Of a stretch of DNA of 35,207 nucleotides, positions 8,822 to 16,714 are shown in pieces. The number at the start of each line of letters is the position of its first letter. The first letter of the stretch is position 1. The position numbers and the translations under genes are program-made. The notes under the pieces are model-generated. The model ran no database searches. It was given only the letters and a program-made list of their open reading frames with translations, and was not told the DNA's origin. This DNA is from an uncultured Odoribacter sp. (GTDB lineage: Bacteria; Bacteroidota; Bacteroidia; Bacteroidales; Marinifilaceae): contig UQJP01000036.1 of NCBI GenBank assembly GCA_900541415.1, forward strand, positions 1 to 35,207, given 5' to 3'.

Positions 8822-10624
8822 ATGAAAAAAATGAAACTCATCCCCCTGCTGGCACTTTTATTCCTGACAGCAGCCTGCTCCTCGAACGACACCTTCGGCG
8901 ATGACGGGCATTTCCCCGGAAACACGCCGGAAAACAACGGCGGCACTTCCGGCGACGATCTGGAAGACTTCGACATCGTCCCCGACACCTCCGACTACGC
9001 CGAAACCCCGGAAACCGTCCCTACCGACGAAACCGACGAAAACTATGACGATTTTGTTGAAAACTCCACCTTCACCACCACCGTCACCGTTCAATATGCC
9101 GGCAACACAGCCACCGTCACCAACCCGGCAGAAGGAGTAACCGTCACCCGAAACGGGGCACACGTCACCATAAACTCCACCGTCAAAAAAATAGAATACA
9201 TACTCACGGGCACTTCCACCGACGGCTCATTCAAAATATACAGCGACAACAAATTCAAACTCACGCTGAACGGAGTAAACCTCACCAACCCGACAGGGGC
9301 GGCCATCAACATCCAGTCGAAAAAACGGGCCTTCCTCATCAGCGCCGACGGCACTTCCAACACCCTGACGGACGGCACCTCCTACAACACCCCGGAAGGC
9401 GAAGACCTGAAAGCCTGCCTGTTCAGCGAAGGACAAATCATATTCAGCGGGACGGGAACACTCGGAATCACCGGAAACTGTAAAAACGCCCTATGCAGCG
9501 ACGATTACCTCCGCTTCCGCACGGGAACGCGCATCAACATCACGGCAAACGCCAAACACGGCATAAAAGCCAACGACAACATCATCATCGGAGGCGGAGT
9601 GCTGAACATCCAAACCATTGCCGACGCTTCCAAAGGCCTGTCCTGCGACGGGGACATCCGGATCACGGGGGGACGCACCACGGTGATTACCTCCGGCGGC
9701 GGCGTATACGAGGATAACGACGTATCCGGCTGTGCAGGCATCAAATGCGACGGTACCTTCACTATGGATGCCGGGACACTGGCACTGAAAAGCACCGGAA
9801 CGGGCGGCAAAGGCCTTAGCACCGACAAAGACCTCACCATCAACGGAGGAACGGTAAAAGTAATCACCACCGGGCAACAATACATCTACGGGAACTTAGA
9901 CACCTCGCCCAAAGGAATCAAAAGCGATGCCAACCTCACTATCAACGGGGGAGAAATCAAAGTGCGTGCCAGCGGGGGCGAAAACAGCGAAGGCATAGAA
10001 AGCAAAGCCACCTTAACCATCAACGGAGGGAACATCGAAGTATCGGCCTACGACGATGCCCTGAACGCCTCCGACCACATCGCCATCACGGGCGGCAACC
10101 TGTATGCGTACAGTTCCGGCAACGACGGAATCGACTCCAACGGCACCCTCACCATCAGCGGAGGAACAACCGTAGCCTCCGGCACACGGATGCCGGAAGA
10201 CGGAATCGACTGCGACCAAAACACCTTCATCATCGACGGAGGAACGGTTATCGGCATCGGCGGATCGACCAGCGTCCCCACCGCCGGACAATGCCGGCAA
10301 CCCTCTATCATCTACGGAGGCAGCGGATCGGCAAACACCTACCTCTCCCTGGCAGATAGCGGGGGTGCGAACATCCTGATCTATAAAATACCGCGTTCCT
10401 ACTCCCAAATGACCGTACTCATCAGCTCTCCTTCCCTGAAACAAAACGCCGTCTACACCCTCTCGGCAGGCGGGCAAACCTCAGGAGGCGAAAACTTTCA
10501 CGGGCTGATACGGGGAGGAGCCTACACCGACGGATCGCAACTGGCATCCTTCACCCTGAACACAATGGTCACCACCTACGGATTCAGCGGGGGAATGGGC
10601 GGAGGCCCCCGGGACGGCCTGTGA
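8822..10624 (+). CDS. Cthe_2159-like carbohydrate-binding beta-helix lipoprotein
   Basis: A 600-residue lipoprotein exported by a signal peptide ending at a lipobox, LTAAC, with Cys19. The N-terminal 20-80 region is Asp/Glu/Thr-rich, the usual tether of surface lipoproteins in Bacteroidetes. The rest is a right-handed parallel beta-helix with at least ten repeats of the form 'LTINGG-x-V/I-x-V' between about 215 and 480. It matches the Cthe_2159 family (DUF4353), whose founding member binds acidic plant polysaccharides such as polygalacturonate. The C-terminal part (about 480-600) ends in a Gly-rich segment. It is the last gene of the polyphosphate polymerase operon. What this surface protein has to do with the polymerase is not known. 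Confidence 0.87.
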   Translation: MKKMKLIPLLALLFLTAACSSNDTFGDDGHFPGNTPENNGGTSGDDLEDFDIVPDTSDYAETPETVPTDETDENYDDFVENSTFTTTVTVQYAGNTATVTNPAEGVTVTRNGAHVTINSTVKKIEYILTGTSTDGSFKIYSDNKFKLTLNGVNLTNPTGAAINIQSKKRAFLISADGTSNTLTDGTSYNTPEGEDLKACLFSEGQIIFSGTGTLGITGNCKNALCSDDYLRFRTGTRINITANAKHGIKANDNIIIGGGVLNIQTIADASKGLSCDGDIRITGGRTTVITSGGGVYEDNDVSGCAGIKCDGTFTMDAGTLALKSTGTGGKGLSTDKDLTINGGTVKVITTGQQYIYGNLDTSPKGIKSDANLTINGGEIKVRASGGENSEGIESKATLTINGGNIEVSAYDDALNASDHIAITGGNLYAYSSGNDGIDSNGTLTISGGTTVASGTRMPEDGIDCDQNTFIIDGGTVIGIGGSTSVPTAGQCRQPSIIYGGSGSANTYLSLADSGGANILIYKIPRSYSQMTVLISSPSLKQNAVYTLSAGGQTSGGENFHGLIRGGAYTDGSQLASFTLNTMVTTYGFSGGMGGGPRDGL

Positions 10625-10640
10625 AGGACAGTTTCCGCCG

Positions 10641-10668
10641 ATAAAATCAACACGCCCGTCGATTTTAT
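10641..10668. repeat. Inverted repeat abutting the LytS promoter
   Basis: ATAAAATC (10641-10648) and GATTTTAT (10661-10668) form an 8-bp-arm inverted repeat with a 12-base loop, 16 bases after the lipoprotein stop. Its right arm ends in the TTTG of the next promoter. It may be a weak terminator for the preceding operon or an operator for the next one. Confidence 0.45.
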
Positions 10669-10699
10669 TTGCCTGGCGATAACCCTCTGCCTACTTTTG
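10668..10699 (+). promoter_or_regulatory. Bacteroidetes-type promoter of the first LytS/LytTR operon
   Basis: A perfect TTTG (10668-10671), a 20-base spacer and a perfect TAnnTTTG element, TACTTTTG (10692-10699). Transcription would start near 10705, before the ATG at 10724, and this rules out an earlier TTG start at 10697 for the sensor kinase. Confidence 0.78.
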
Positions 10700-10723
10700 C
10701 TGATAACAAGAAAATACGTCTTG

Positions 10724-12013
10724 ATGAAACACATAACGAAACCACAACTCCACGAACTGCTGATCTACACAGCCCTCTGGCTGGTGATTTTCACAGCCCT
10801 GCCTGCCGGGGTCTACCTGAAAACCGCCGGAAACGAGGTCATGACCTTCCGGTGGACGGATGTCTACAAACTGTGGTACGACACCCTGCCTTTCTTTATC
10901 CTGTTTCTGATTCATAACTTCTGGTTAGCTCCCCGGCTACTGCTAAAGAAAAAAACCTTATGCTATGTACTCTCCCTCGTCGGGCTGCTGGCGATATTCC
11001 AGCTAACGCAAAATTGGTCAGACCGCGCCCGGAACAAAGGATTCGGCATGCCCGCACGCATAGAGCGCCACGAGCCGCCCCGGGGCAGGCAGGAACAACC
11101 GTTCCGCGCAGGACAGGAAATGCCCCCGCAAGCCAAACAGGAAACCACTCCGCCGGAGATGGGCAACTTCCCCGCGCCGGAAGAAGAAAAATTCAATTCG
11201 CCACAAGACCAGGGGAAACCCGGCCGCAACCCGAAACAGGCCAAACCGAACCGCAACGGGCCCAAAGAGCCTCCGGGAATTCCTGCACGCCAAATGCAGC
11301 AGCCCCAGCCGCTCTTCCTCGACCCCGACATGCTCCGCTTCATCATAGCCCTGCTGATGATCGGATTCAACATCGGCATAAAGCTGCTGTTCAAATCCCA
11401 GCAGGACGAAAAAATCCTCAACGAGCTGGAACGCCACAACCTGCAACGGGAACTGGAATACCTGAAATACCAGATCAACCCCCATTTCTTCATGAACACG
11501 CTGAACAACATCCACGCGCTGGTGGACATCGATGCCGAGAAAGCAAAATATACCATACTGGAGCTTTCGAAACTCATGCGCTACCTCCTCTACGAAGGAG
11601 CGAAACGCACCGTCATGCTCAGCCGGGAAATAGAGTTCCTGAAACACTACATCACCCTGATGAGCCTGCGCTACACGGATAAAGTGAAAATTCAGACAGA
11701 CATACCCGAAGAAGTGCCCGAAATACAAATTCCGCCCCTGCTGTTCATCACCTTCGTGGAAAACGCCTTCAAACACGGAATCAGCTACCAGTCGGAATCG
11801 TTCATCTGCCTCTCGCTGAAACTGGAAGAAAAACAAATCGTCTTCCATTGCATCAACAGCAACCAGCCCAGCAACCAGGACCCGCACAGCGGCATCGGAC
11901 TGGAAAACATGAAAAAACGGCTGAAATTGCTCTACGGCGATAACTTCCACCTCAGCATAGAGGCCGACCCGAAAATATATAAAGTGTTATTGGAAATACC
12001 TGTGAAAATATGA
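10724..12013 (+). CDS. LytS-type sensor histidine kinase with Pro/Gln-rich insert
   Basis: A 429-residue inner-membrane histidine kinase of the LytS/YehU (His_kinase) family. Membrane segments lie at about 10-30, 50-68 and 78-95, and one more at about 205-225. Between the third and fourth lies an unusual Pro/Gln/Lys/Glu-rich stretch of roughly 100 residues (about 98-200), probably disordered. The kinase core has the phospho-accepting His254 in QINPHFFMNTLNN, followed by a HATPase with FVENAFKHGI and SGIGLENMKKRL. The start at 10724 fits the promoter just upstream. The gene overlaps the next, a LytTR response regulator, by four bases (ATGA), so the two proteins are a cognate pair. The stimulus is unknown. 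Confidence 0.92.
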   Translation: MKHITKPQLHELLIYTALWLVIFTALPAGVYLKTAGNEVMTFRWTDVYKLWYDTLPFFILFLIHNFWLAPRLLLKKKTLCYVLSLVGLLAIFQLTQNWSDRARNKGFGMPARIERHEPPRGRQEQPFRAGQEMPPQAKQETTPPEMGNFPAPEEEKFNSPQDQGKPGRNPKQAKPNRNGPKEPPGIPARQMQQPQPLFLDPDMLRFIIALLMIGFNIGIKLLFKSQQDEKILNELERHNLQRELEYLKYQINPHFFMNTLNNIHALVDIDAEKAKYTILELSKLMRYLLYEGAKRTVMLSREIEFLKHYITLMSLRYTDKVKIQTDIPEEVPEIQIPPLLFITFVENAFKHGISYQSESFICLSLKLEEKQIVFHCINSNQPSNQDPHSGIGLENMKKRLKLLYGDNFHLSIEADPKIYKVLLEIPVKI

Positions 12014-12735
12014 TACGCTGCATAGCAATAGACGATGAGCCTCTGGCGCTGGAACAACTGAAAACCTACATCGGTAAAATACCGTTCCTGCAACTCGAAG
12101 CAGCCTGCCAGGACACCTTCGAAGCCACCAAAGTGCTTTCGGAAAAAACGGTCGATGCCCTATTTCTCGACATCAACATGCCCGACCTGAACGGATTGGA
12201 TTTCATCCGCTCGCTCACCGATCCCCCGCTGGTAGTCTTCACCACCGCCTACTCGGAATATGCGGTGGAAGGCTACAAAATAGATGCCATCGACTATCTG
12301 CTAAAACCCTTCGGGCTGGACGAATTTCAAAGGGCGGCCAATAAAATAAAAAAACAATTGGAACTCATCTCTCCCGCAGGCAAAGAACCTGCGGGAGAAA
12401 CAGACGACACCCTATTCCTTAAATCCGATTACAGGATTGTAAAAATACACATCCCCTCCATACGCTACATCGAAAGCATGAGCGAATACCTCCGCATTTA
12501 CCTGGAAAACGAAGCCAAACCGCTCATCATCCTGCTCAGTCTGAAAAAATTGGAAGAACGCCTGCCCAAAGACCTTTTCATGCGGGTGCACCGTTCCTAC
12601 ATTGTCAATCTGAAAAAAATACAGGAAATATCCCGCCTGCGCATCATCATGGACAAAGACACCTACATCCCCATCAGCGACCTGTACCGGGAAAAATTCT
12701 TCCAATACATTCAGGATAAATTTATAAGCAAATAG
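12010..12735 (+). CDS. LytTR-family response regulator
   Basis: A 241-residue transcription regulator with a receiver domain (1-120) and a C-terminal LytTR DNA-binding domain (about 138-238). Asp54 in FLDINMPDLNG is the phospho-acceptor; Asp9-Asp10 form the acidic pocket; the Lys in LLKPFG is the conserved lysine. The LytTR domain shows the typical IRYIESMSEYLRIYL and FMRVHRSYIVNLKKI segments. LytTR proteins bind pairs of short direct repeats spaced by about two helical turns. It overlaps the upstream kinase by four bases. The interdomain linker (SPAGKEPAGE, near 121-130) is encoded by a perfect inverted repeat. Confidence 0.94.
   Translation: MIRCIAIDDEPLALEQLKTYIGKIPFLQLEAACQDTFEATKVLSEKTVDALFLDINMPDLNGLDFIRSLTDPPLVVFTTAYSEYAVEGYKIDAIDYLLKPFGLDEFQRAANKIKKQLELISPAGKEPAGETDDTLFLKSDYRIVKIHIPSIRYIESMSEYLRIYLENEAKPLIILLSLKKLEERLPKDLFMRVHRSYIVNLKKIQEISRLRIIMDKDTYIPISDLYREKFFQYIQDKFISK
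12370..12398. repeat. Perfect inverted repeat in the linker of the LytTR regulator
   Basis: Arms TCTCCCGCAGG (12370-12380) and CCTGCGGGAGA (12388-12398) are separated by 7 bases. The hairpin lies inside the coding sequence, exactly between the receiver and LytTR domains, where protein sequence is least constrained. Confidence 0.8.
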
Positions 12736-12860
12736 CACCTCCGTTCCGGCTTTTTCTTTCAGGTAATCCGGTTTTCGTGAAATAAAAAATCAAAATTTAT
12801 GGAATTTCGTCACCGGAAACATCTATACAATAGAAAAACGTTAAACCAAAACTCATAAAA

Positions 12861-13370
12861 ATGAAAAACAACCGGACAACCCCAAAATTCCTGCTCCTGT
12901 TTCTCATAGCGGGAATCCTCCATTCCTTCACCGCTCTGGCCTCCCCCGATTCCCTCCGGATCAGCGGAACGATCACCGACAGCCTCACGGGTACCCCCAT
13001 AAAAGGAGTTTGTGTCAAAATTAAAAGCGCCCGACCATTCACCCTCACCGACAGCCTGGGACACTATGCCCTGACAATATCCCCCGGTAATCCGGTCTTT
13101 TTCTTACTGCCCGGATATACCCCGAAAGAAGTTGAAATCAGCGAATCCAGATTCGACCTTCAGCTATCGCCCAAACAAAACATATCCGTGGAAGACATCA
13201 TTGGATACAAAATACACACCACGAACATACAACTCGACACAACCCGGAGATCATCCAAAGATGTGACTAGGATTCGAGCCACCACCGGAGGTCAACGGCC
13301 TGCAACCCCTCCCGTTTGCGTAGAGCCCGCCCAACCGGACAACCGAAACTCCGCAAAAACAGCCCAATAA
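12861..13370 (+). CDS. Secreted protein with carboxypeptidase-regulatory-like domain
   Basis: A 169-residue exported protein. Residues 1-27 are a signal peptide (basic start, hydrophobic core, ALA cleavage site before SPDSLR). Residues about 30-105 resemble the carboxypeptidase D regulatory-like beta-sandwich that begins many Bacteroidetes outer-membrane proteins: ISGTITDSLTGTPIKGVCVKI, then a TLTDSLGHYALTI strand pair. The remaining 60 residues are polar and of no known family. In TonB-dependent receptors this domain precedes a plug and barrel; here the protein ends soon after it, so it is either a small independent periplasmic protein or what is left of a longer one. It lies between two LytS/LytTR pairs; its function is unknown. 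Confidence 0.68.
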   Translation: MKNNRTTPKFLLLFLIAGILHSFTALASPDSLRISGTITDSLTGTPIKGVCVKIKSARPFTLTDSLGHYALTISPGNPVFFLLPGYTPKEVEISESRFDLQLSPKQNISVEDIIGYKIHTTNIQLDTTRRSSKDVTRIRATTGGQRPATPPVCVEPAQPDNRNSAKTAQ

Positions 13371-13646
13371 CCTATTTCTCATAGCGACCGGAAACGGGGA
13401 CTGCCACAATCCGGTAGTTCCCGTTTCTTAAATCCCCCTACCCCATCCCCACCTCTACCCATCCGGCCTCATTCCCATCCTTTCCCACACCTTCCCTCTC
13501 TCCAAACTTCCGGGCAAACACAAATCCCCTCCTTTATCCCCATCGGATACTAAATGAAAACCTCCGGATACTAAATAGCCCGTTTCTTTCCCGGCATCCG
13601 GCATAAATTCGCTATCGAATCAAACCAAACATGAAAAATAAAACCT
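13371..13646. other. Interval without genes, C-rich, with a direct repeat
   Basis: No gene is supported in this 276-base stretch. It is strongly pyrimidine-rich on the + strand. Near its end are two direct copies of a 12-base sequence, described separately, and a TAAATTCG that could be a degenerate -7 element (13602-13609). Confidence 0.5.
13544..13576. promoter_or_regulatory. Direct repeat with 21-bp period, candidate LytTR operator
   Basis: CGGATACTAAAT occurs at 13544-13555 and again at 13565-13576, exactly 21 bases apart start to start. LytTR regulators of the AgrA type recognise two direct repeats on the same face of the helix two turns apart, which this arrangement matches. It stands about 70 bases before the next gene start and between two LytTR regulator genes. 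Direct observation for the repeat, inference for the role. Confidence 0.5.
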
Positions 13647-13983
13647 ATGAAAAAACAAATCATGACACTGATTCTTTTGCTGGGAGCCTTCCTGTCCCAG
13701 GCACAAAAAGAAGCCCGGCTTTGTTTTCAATTCGATGACAAAAGCCAGATCGAAAAAGTGGAAACCCGTTTTTCTATGCCCGGACAAGCAATCGCCCACA
13801 TATTCGTACCGGGTGAAGAAATCGAAAAAAGGAAATGGATGTTCACCATCCCCGACTCTGTAAATCCGTTCCTTTCCCACCGCCTACCTCGTCTATCCCG
13901 GAGGAAAATTCGATAAAATCGATGTCAGGGAAAAACCGGACAAAGAAAAACTCTATCGGCTGGTAAACAAACCCGGGCAATAA
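13647..13983 (+). pseudogene. Small secreted protein, frameshifted
   Basis: A short gene starting MKKQIMTLILLLGAFLSQAQ, a clear signal peptide ending at about residue 20. The frame beginning at 13647 runs to a stop at 13914-13916 (89 residues), but from about 13870 its sequence becomes basic and unlike a protein (SHRLPRLSRRKIR). In the next frame the same bases read TAYLVYPGGKFDKIDVREK and continue to a stop at 13981-13983, which looks like the genuine C-terminus. A one-base insertion or two-base deletion near 13865-13880 would join them into a protein of about 111 residues. This is either a real frameshift or a sequence error. No family is recognised. It precedes the second LytS gene by 61 bp. 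Confidence 0.6.
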
Positions 13984-14008
13984 GACCACAACAAACAAAC
14001 CGACAACC

Positions 14009-14039
14009 TTTCACCTGCAAATTTTAAATTCTAACTTTA
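14009..14039 (+). promoter_or_regulatory. Possible Bacteroidetes-type promoter before the large LytS kinase
   Basis: TTTC (14009-14012), a 19-base spacer and TAACTTTA (14032-14039) each deviate by one base from TTTG and TAnnTTTG. The expected transcription start would fall at the ATG (14045), so the message would be leaderless or a later ATG would be used. Weak. Confidence 0.3.
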
Positions 14040-14044
14040 CCGCT

Positions 14045-16693
14045 ATGAAAACAATCACACTCCTATGTTCTCTGCTGCTCATCCTCCTGTATGCACAAGG
14101 CAAAGACTTCCCGGTTCTGGCCCCGGGCAACTGGATTGATTTGGAATACACCACCTTCCTCCCACAAGCAAACAACACCGGAAACCCAAATCCCTGGCAG
14201 GCGGAAAACGTCAGGAAAATCACCGTCAGGATCGTGGTGGACAAATCCACCCAAGGCACAAAACATTGGAAAACACGTTGGAAAATATACCTTCGCCACG
14301 TGTACCACAACCGCACCCTGCCCCTGAACAACTACCGGGAATATTTCGATTCCTACTGTTCCGAAACCCCGCTTTCCGCGAACTACCTGATGGAATTCGA
14401 ACAAGAACACCTACCGGACGGAGAAGCCGTTGAGCTCACCGTAAAAGATACACTTCTGCGCTACACCACCCTGACAATCCCCTCAGGGCTCAAAAACACC
14501 ACCGGGCTCACCCAAATGACAGGCAGCGTAGAACTCCAACTAACCCGCTGGCTGCACAACACCATGCTCCCCTCCCTCTCAGGGATAACCCACTCCACCC
14601 CGGGAACATTATATACCGATTCCACCTACACCGTCCGGGTACTCGACGGCTCGTTCCCCATTGTCCCGAACCTTCTCATCCGGTATTTCCCCCTGAATCC
14701 CCTGCCGGAAGCCGACAAAACCGTCACCATCGACAACGACAAACGGTTCCTGCGTGCCCAACCCGACAGCAGCTACACCCTCGCCACCTACCTTTCCGCC
14801 CCGGCACAAACCTGGCTGGCAAGCCTACCCCTCCATTTGCTGCCCGGCGACACCCTCACCATCCGCGAAACAGGCAAAGGCACCTACACTTTCGAAGGGA
14901 AAAATGCAGGCAGCTACCGTTTCTGGCAGGAACTCGAAAAACACGACGATTTCTTCACACTCAACAACTACCAAAGCCTGTTCCTGCTCAAAACACCTCA
15001 GGAATTGAGCGAACAGATCGAAACAGGCAAAAACATATACGCAGAACTGCTCGCGAAACACGACAGCACACTTCATCCCTATTGGAAAAAATCGGCGGAA
15101 CTCAACGCAGCCTACTGGGAAATCACCCTGCGCATCAGGAACCTTCTGCTCGCCCAGCGCAAAGAAATCTCCGCGACCGACTATGCCATAGATTGGGAAA
15201 AAGCCCCCTTCACCCAAGTCAACCCATTTACCGACTACATTTACCAGCCGGAATACTACCACAACTTCCTGAATGCTTATTTCCAATATAAAACCCAGCA
15301 ACTCAACCAAGACAACCTCACCAACAAAGCCTGGTGGGAATACGACACCGACACCTATTACCTGCAAAAGCAACTCTTTTCAGGCTATCCGCGCCTGTTC
15401 CGCCTGGCGGAAAACCTCAGTTCCACCATGGAGGCGCACCAGCTCTCTTACTCCCGGCGCGAGTACGAAGACTTCAACACCCTGTGTAAAGACCCCCGGA
15501 TACTGAGAGACCTAAACCGGAGCTGGCAACAATATGAAAAACTCGAACCCGGAGCAAACATCCGGGCCCTCGGCCTTAGCATCACCGACAGCCTGCCTTT
15601 GAAGAAAAAAGCGGACGGCTACATCCTGCTCAGTGACTCCTACGTGTTCGGCGATCCGCAGGATTTCATCACAAACGCCACCATCGGGCACATACTCGAC
15701 AAACTGGGCGTGGCAAACAAAACAACCCTCTGCTATTTTCGCCCGGAAAGCCGGAAACAATTCCTGCCCGACAGCCTCCGGGAAAAACACCTCTACCACT
15801 TCATTGCCGACAGCCTGATCGATGCCGACAAAGAAAAGCTCAACCTGTCGCCCTGGACCATGATTCTTATGAAAAACGACGGAACCATCATCTCCCGGGA
15901 AATAACCAAAACCACCTATGGCATAGACCAACTGGAAACCGTATTCCGGCAAACGCTCCAAACCAAAGACAAACCGAAAACCTTCAACAGGTCAACCGTC
16001 TACTCCTTCCTGCTGGGACTGCTCCTTTGCCTCGGTATTGCGGCAGCAATCCTATACCTCCGGTTCGGACGCATAAAACGCACCCGCCAGCTGGCCGAAC
16101 TCAAACTGAAAGCCCTGCGCTCACAAATGAACCCTCATTTCCTGTTCAACGCCCTCGGCTCCATTCAATCCCTGATCGTCCGGGGCAACAACGACACCGC
16201 AAACCGCTACCTCACCGATTTTTCCAAGTTGCTGCGCAACGTGCTCGACACCTCTGAAAAACAGCTTATCCCGCTCTCGGACGAACTCGCCCGGATCCGC
16301 CTGTATCTCCAGCTGGAGCAACTGCGTACCCCTTTCGAAACCCGGATCACCGTGGAAACGTCGGTCGATCCCGACCTGGAAGAAATTCCCGGAATGCTGC
16401 TCCAGCCCATCGTGGAAAACGCCGTTATCCACGGCATCATCCCGCAGGGAGGAGGCGAAATTGAACTCCGTATCTACAAAACAGGCAACACACTCTACTG
16501 TGAAATAACCGACAATGGCAAAGGACTCGAAACCCGCCCGGAACACTCCGGGCGGTTCGGCCTGCGAATCACCGAAGAAAGGCTTCGCCTGCTAAACAAA
16601 CAATATAGCGCGCACATCGGCATTCTGCTGAAAAACAGGCAAGACACCGAACCACAAAGCGGCTGCCGGGTGATCCTTTCGATCCCGGTATAA
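14045..16693 (+). CDS. LytS-type histidine kinase with large periplasmic TlpA-like sensor region
   Basis: An 882-residue histidine kinase. A signal peptide (1-19, ends YAQGKD) is followed by about 630 periplasmic residues, one membrane helix (about 655-676) and a cytoplasmic LytS-type kinase: His698 in RSQMNPHFLFNALGS, PIVENAVIHGI and DNGKGLE in the HATPase. The periplasmic part resembles Bacteroidetes TlpA-like thiol-disulphide proteins: beta-strands with LLPGDTLTIRETGKGTYTFEGKNAG near 260-285, a long helical stretch, then LEPGANIRALGLSITDSLPLKK near 500-520 where a redoxin domain normally begins, and PWTMILMKNDGTIISRE near 602-618 like its cis-Pro strand. No CxxC motif is present, so it would be a sensor rather than an enzyme. 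This domain reading is inference; the kinase call is firm. A LytTR regulator follows 21 bp downstream. Confidence 0.85.
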   Translation: MKTITLLCSLLLILLYAQGKDFPVLAPGNWIDLEYTTFLPQANNTGNPNPWQAENVRKITVRIVVDKSTQGTKHWKTRWKIYLRHVYHNRTLPLNNYREYFDSYCSETPLSANYLMEFEQEHLPDGEAVELTVKDTLLRYTTLTIPSGLKNTTGLTQMTGSVELQLTRWLHNTMLPSLSGITHSTPGTLYTDSTYTVRVLDGSFPIVPNLLIRYFPLNPLPEADKTVTIDNDKRFLRAQPDSSYTLATYLSAPAQTWLASLPLHLLPGDTLTIRETGKGTYTFEGKNAGSYRFWQELEKHDDFFTLNNYQSLFLLKTPQELSEQIETGKNIYAELLAKHDSTLHPYWKKSAELNAAYWEITLRIRNLLLAQRKEISATDYAIDWEKAPFTQVNPFTDYIYQPEYYHNFLNAYFQYKTQQLNQDNLTNKAWWEYDTDTYYLQKQLFSGYPRLFRLAENLSSTMEAHQLSYSRREYEDFNTLCKDPRILRDLNRSWQQYEKLEPGANIRALGLSITDSLPLKKKADGYILLSDSYVFGDPQDFITNATIGHILDKLGVANKTTLCYFRPESRKQFLPDSLREKHLYHFIADSLIDADKEKLNLSPWTMILMKNDGTIISREITKTTYGIDQLETVFRQTLQTKDKPKTFNRSTVYSFLLGLLLCLGIAAAILYLRFGRIKRTRQLAELKLKALRSQMNPHFLFNALGSIQSLIVRGNNDTANRYLTDFSKLLRNVLDTSEKQLIPLSDELARIRLYLQLEQLRTPFETRITVETSVDPDLEEIPGMLLQPIVENAVIHGIIPQGGGEIELRIYKTGNTLYCEITDNGKGLETRPEHSGRFGLRITEERLRLLNKQYSAHIGILLKNRQDTEPQSGCRVILSIPV

Positions 16694-16714
16694 AACCTCA
16701 AAAACACAAAAAAC

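Noticed and set aside
13255..13320. A tRNA-like stretch (GGATTCGAGCC and neighbouring bases) read on the minus strand.
   Set aside because: Only a T-arm-like segment is present; no acceptor, D or anticodon stems can be formed, and it lies in an open coding frame.
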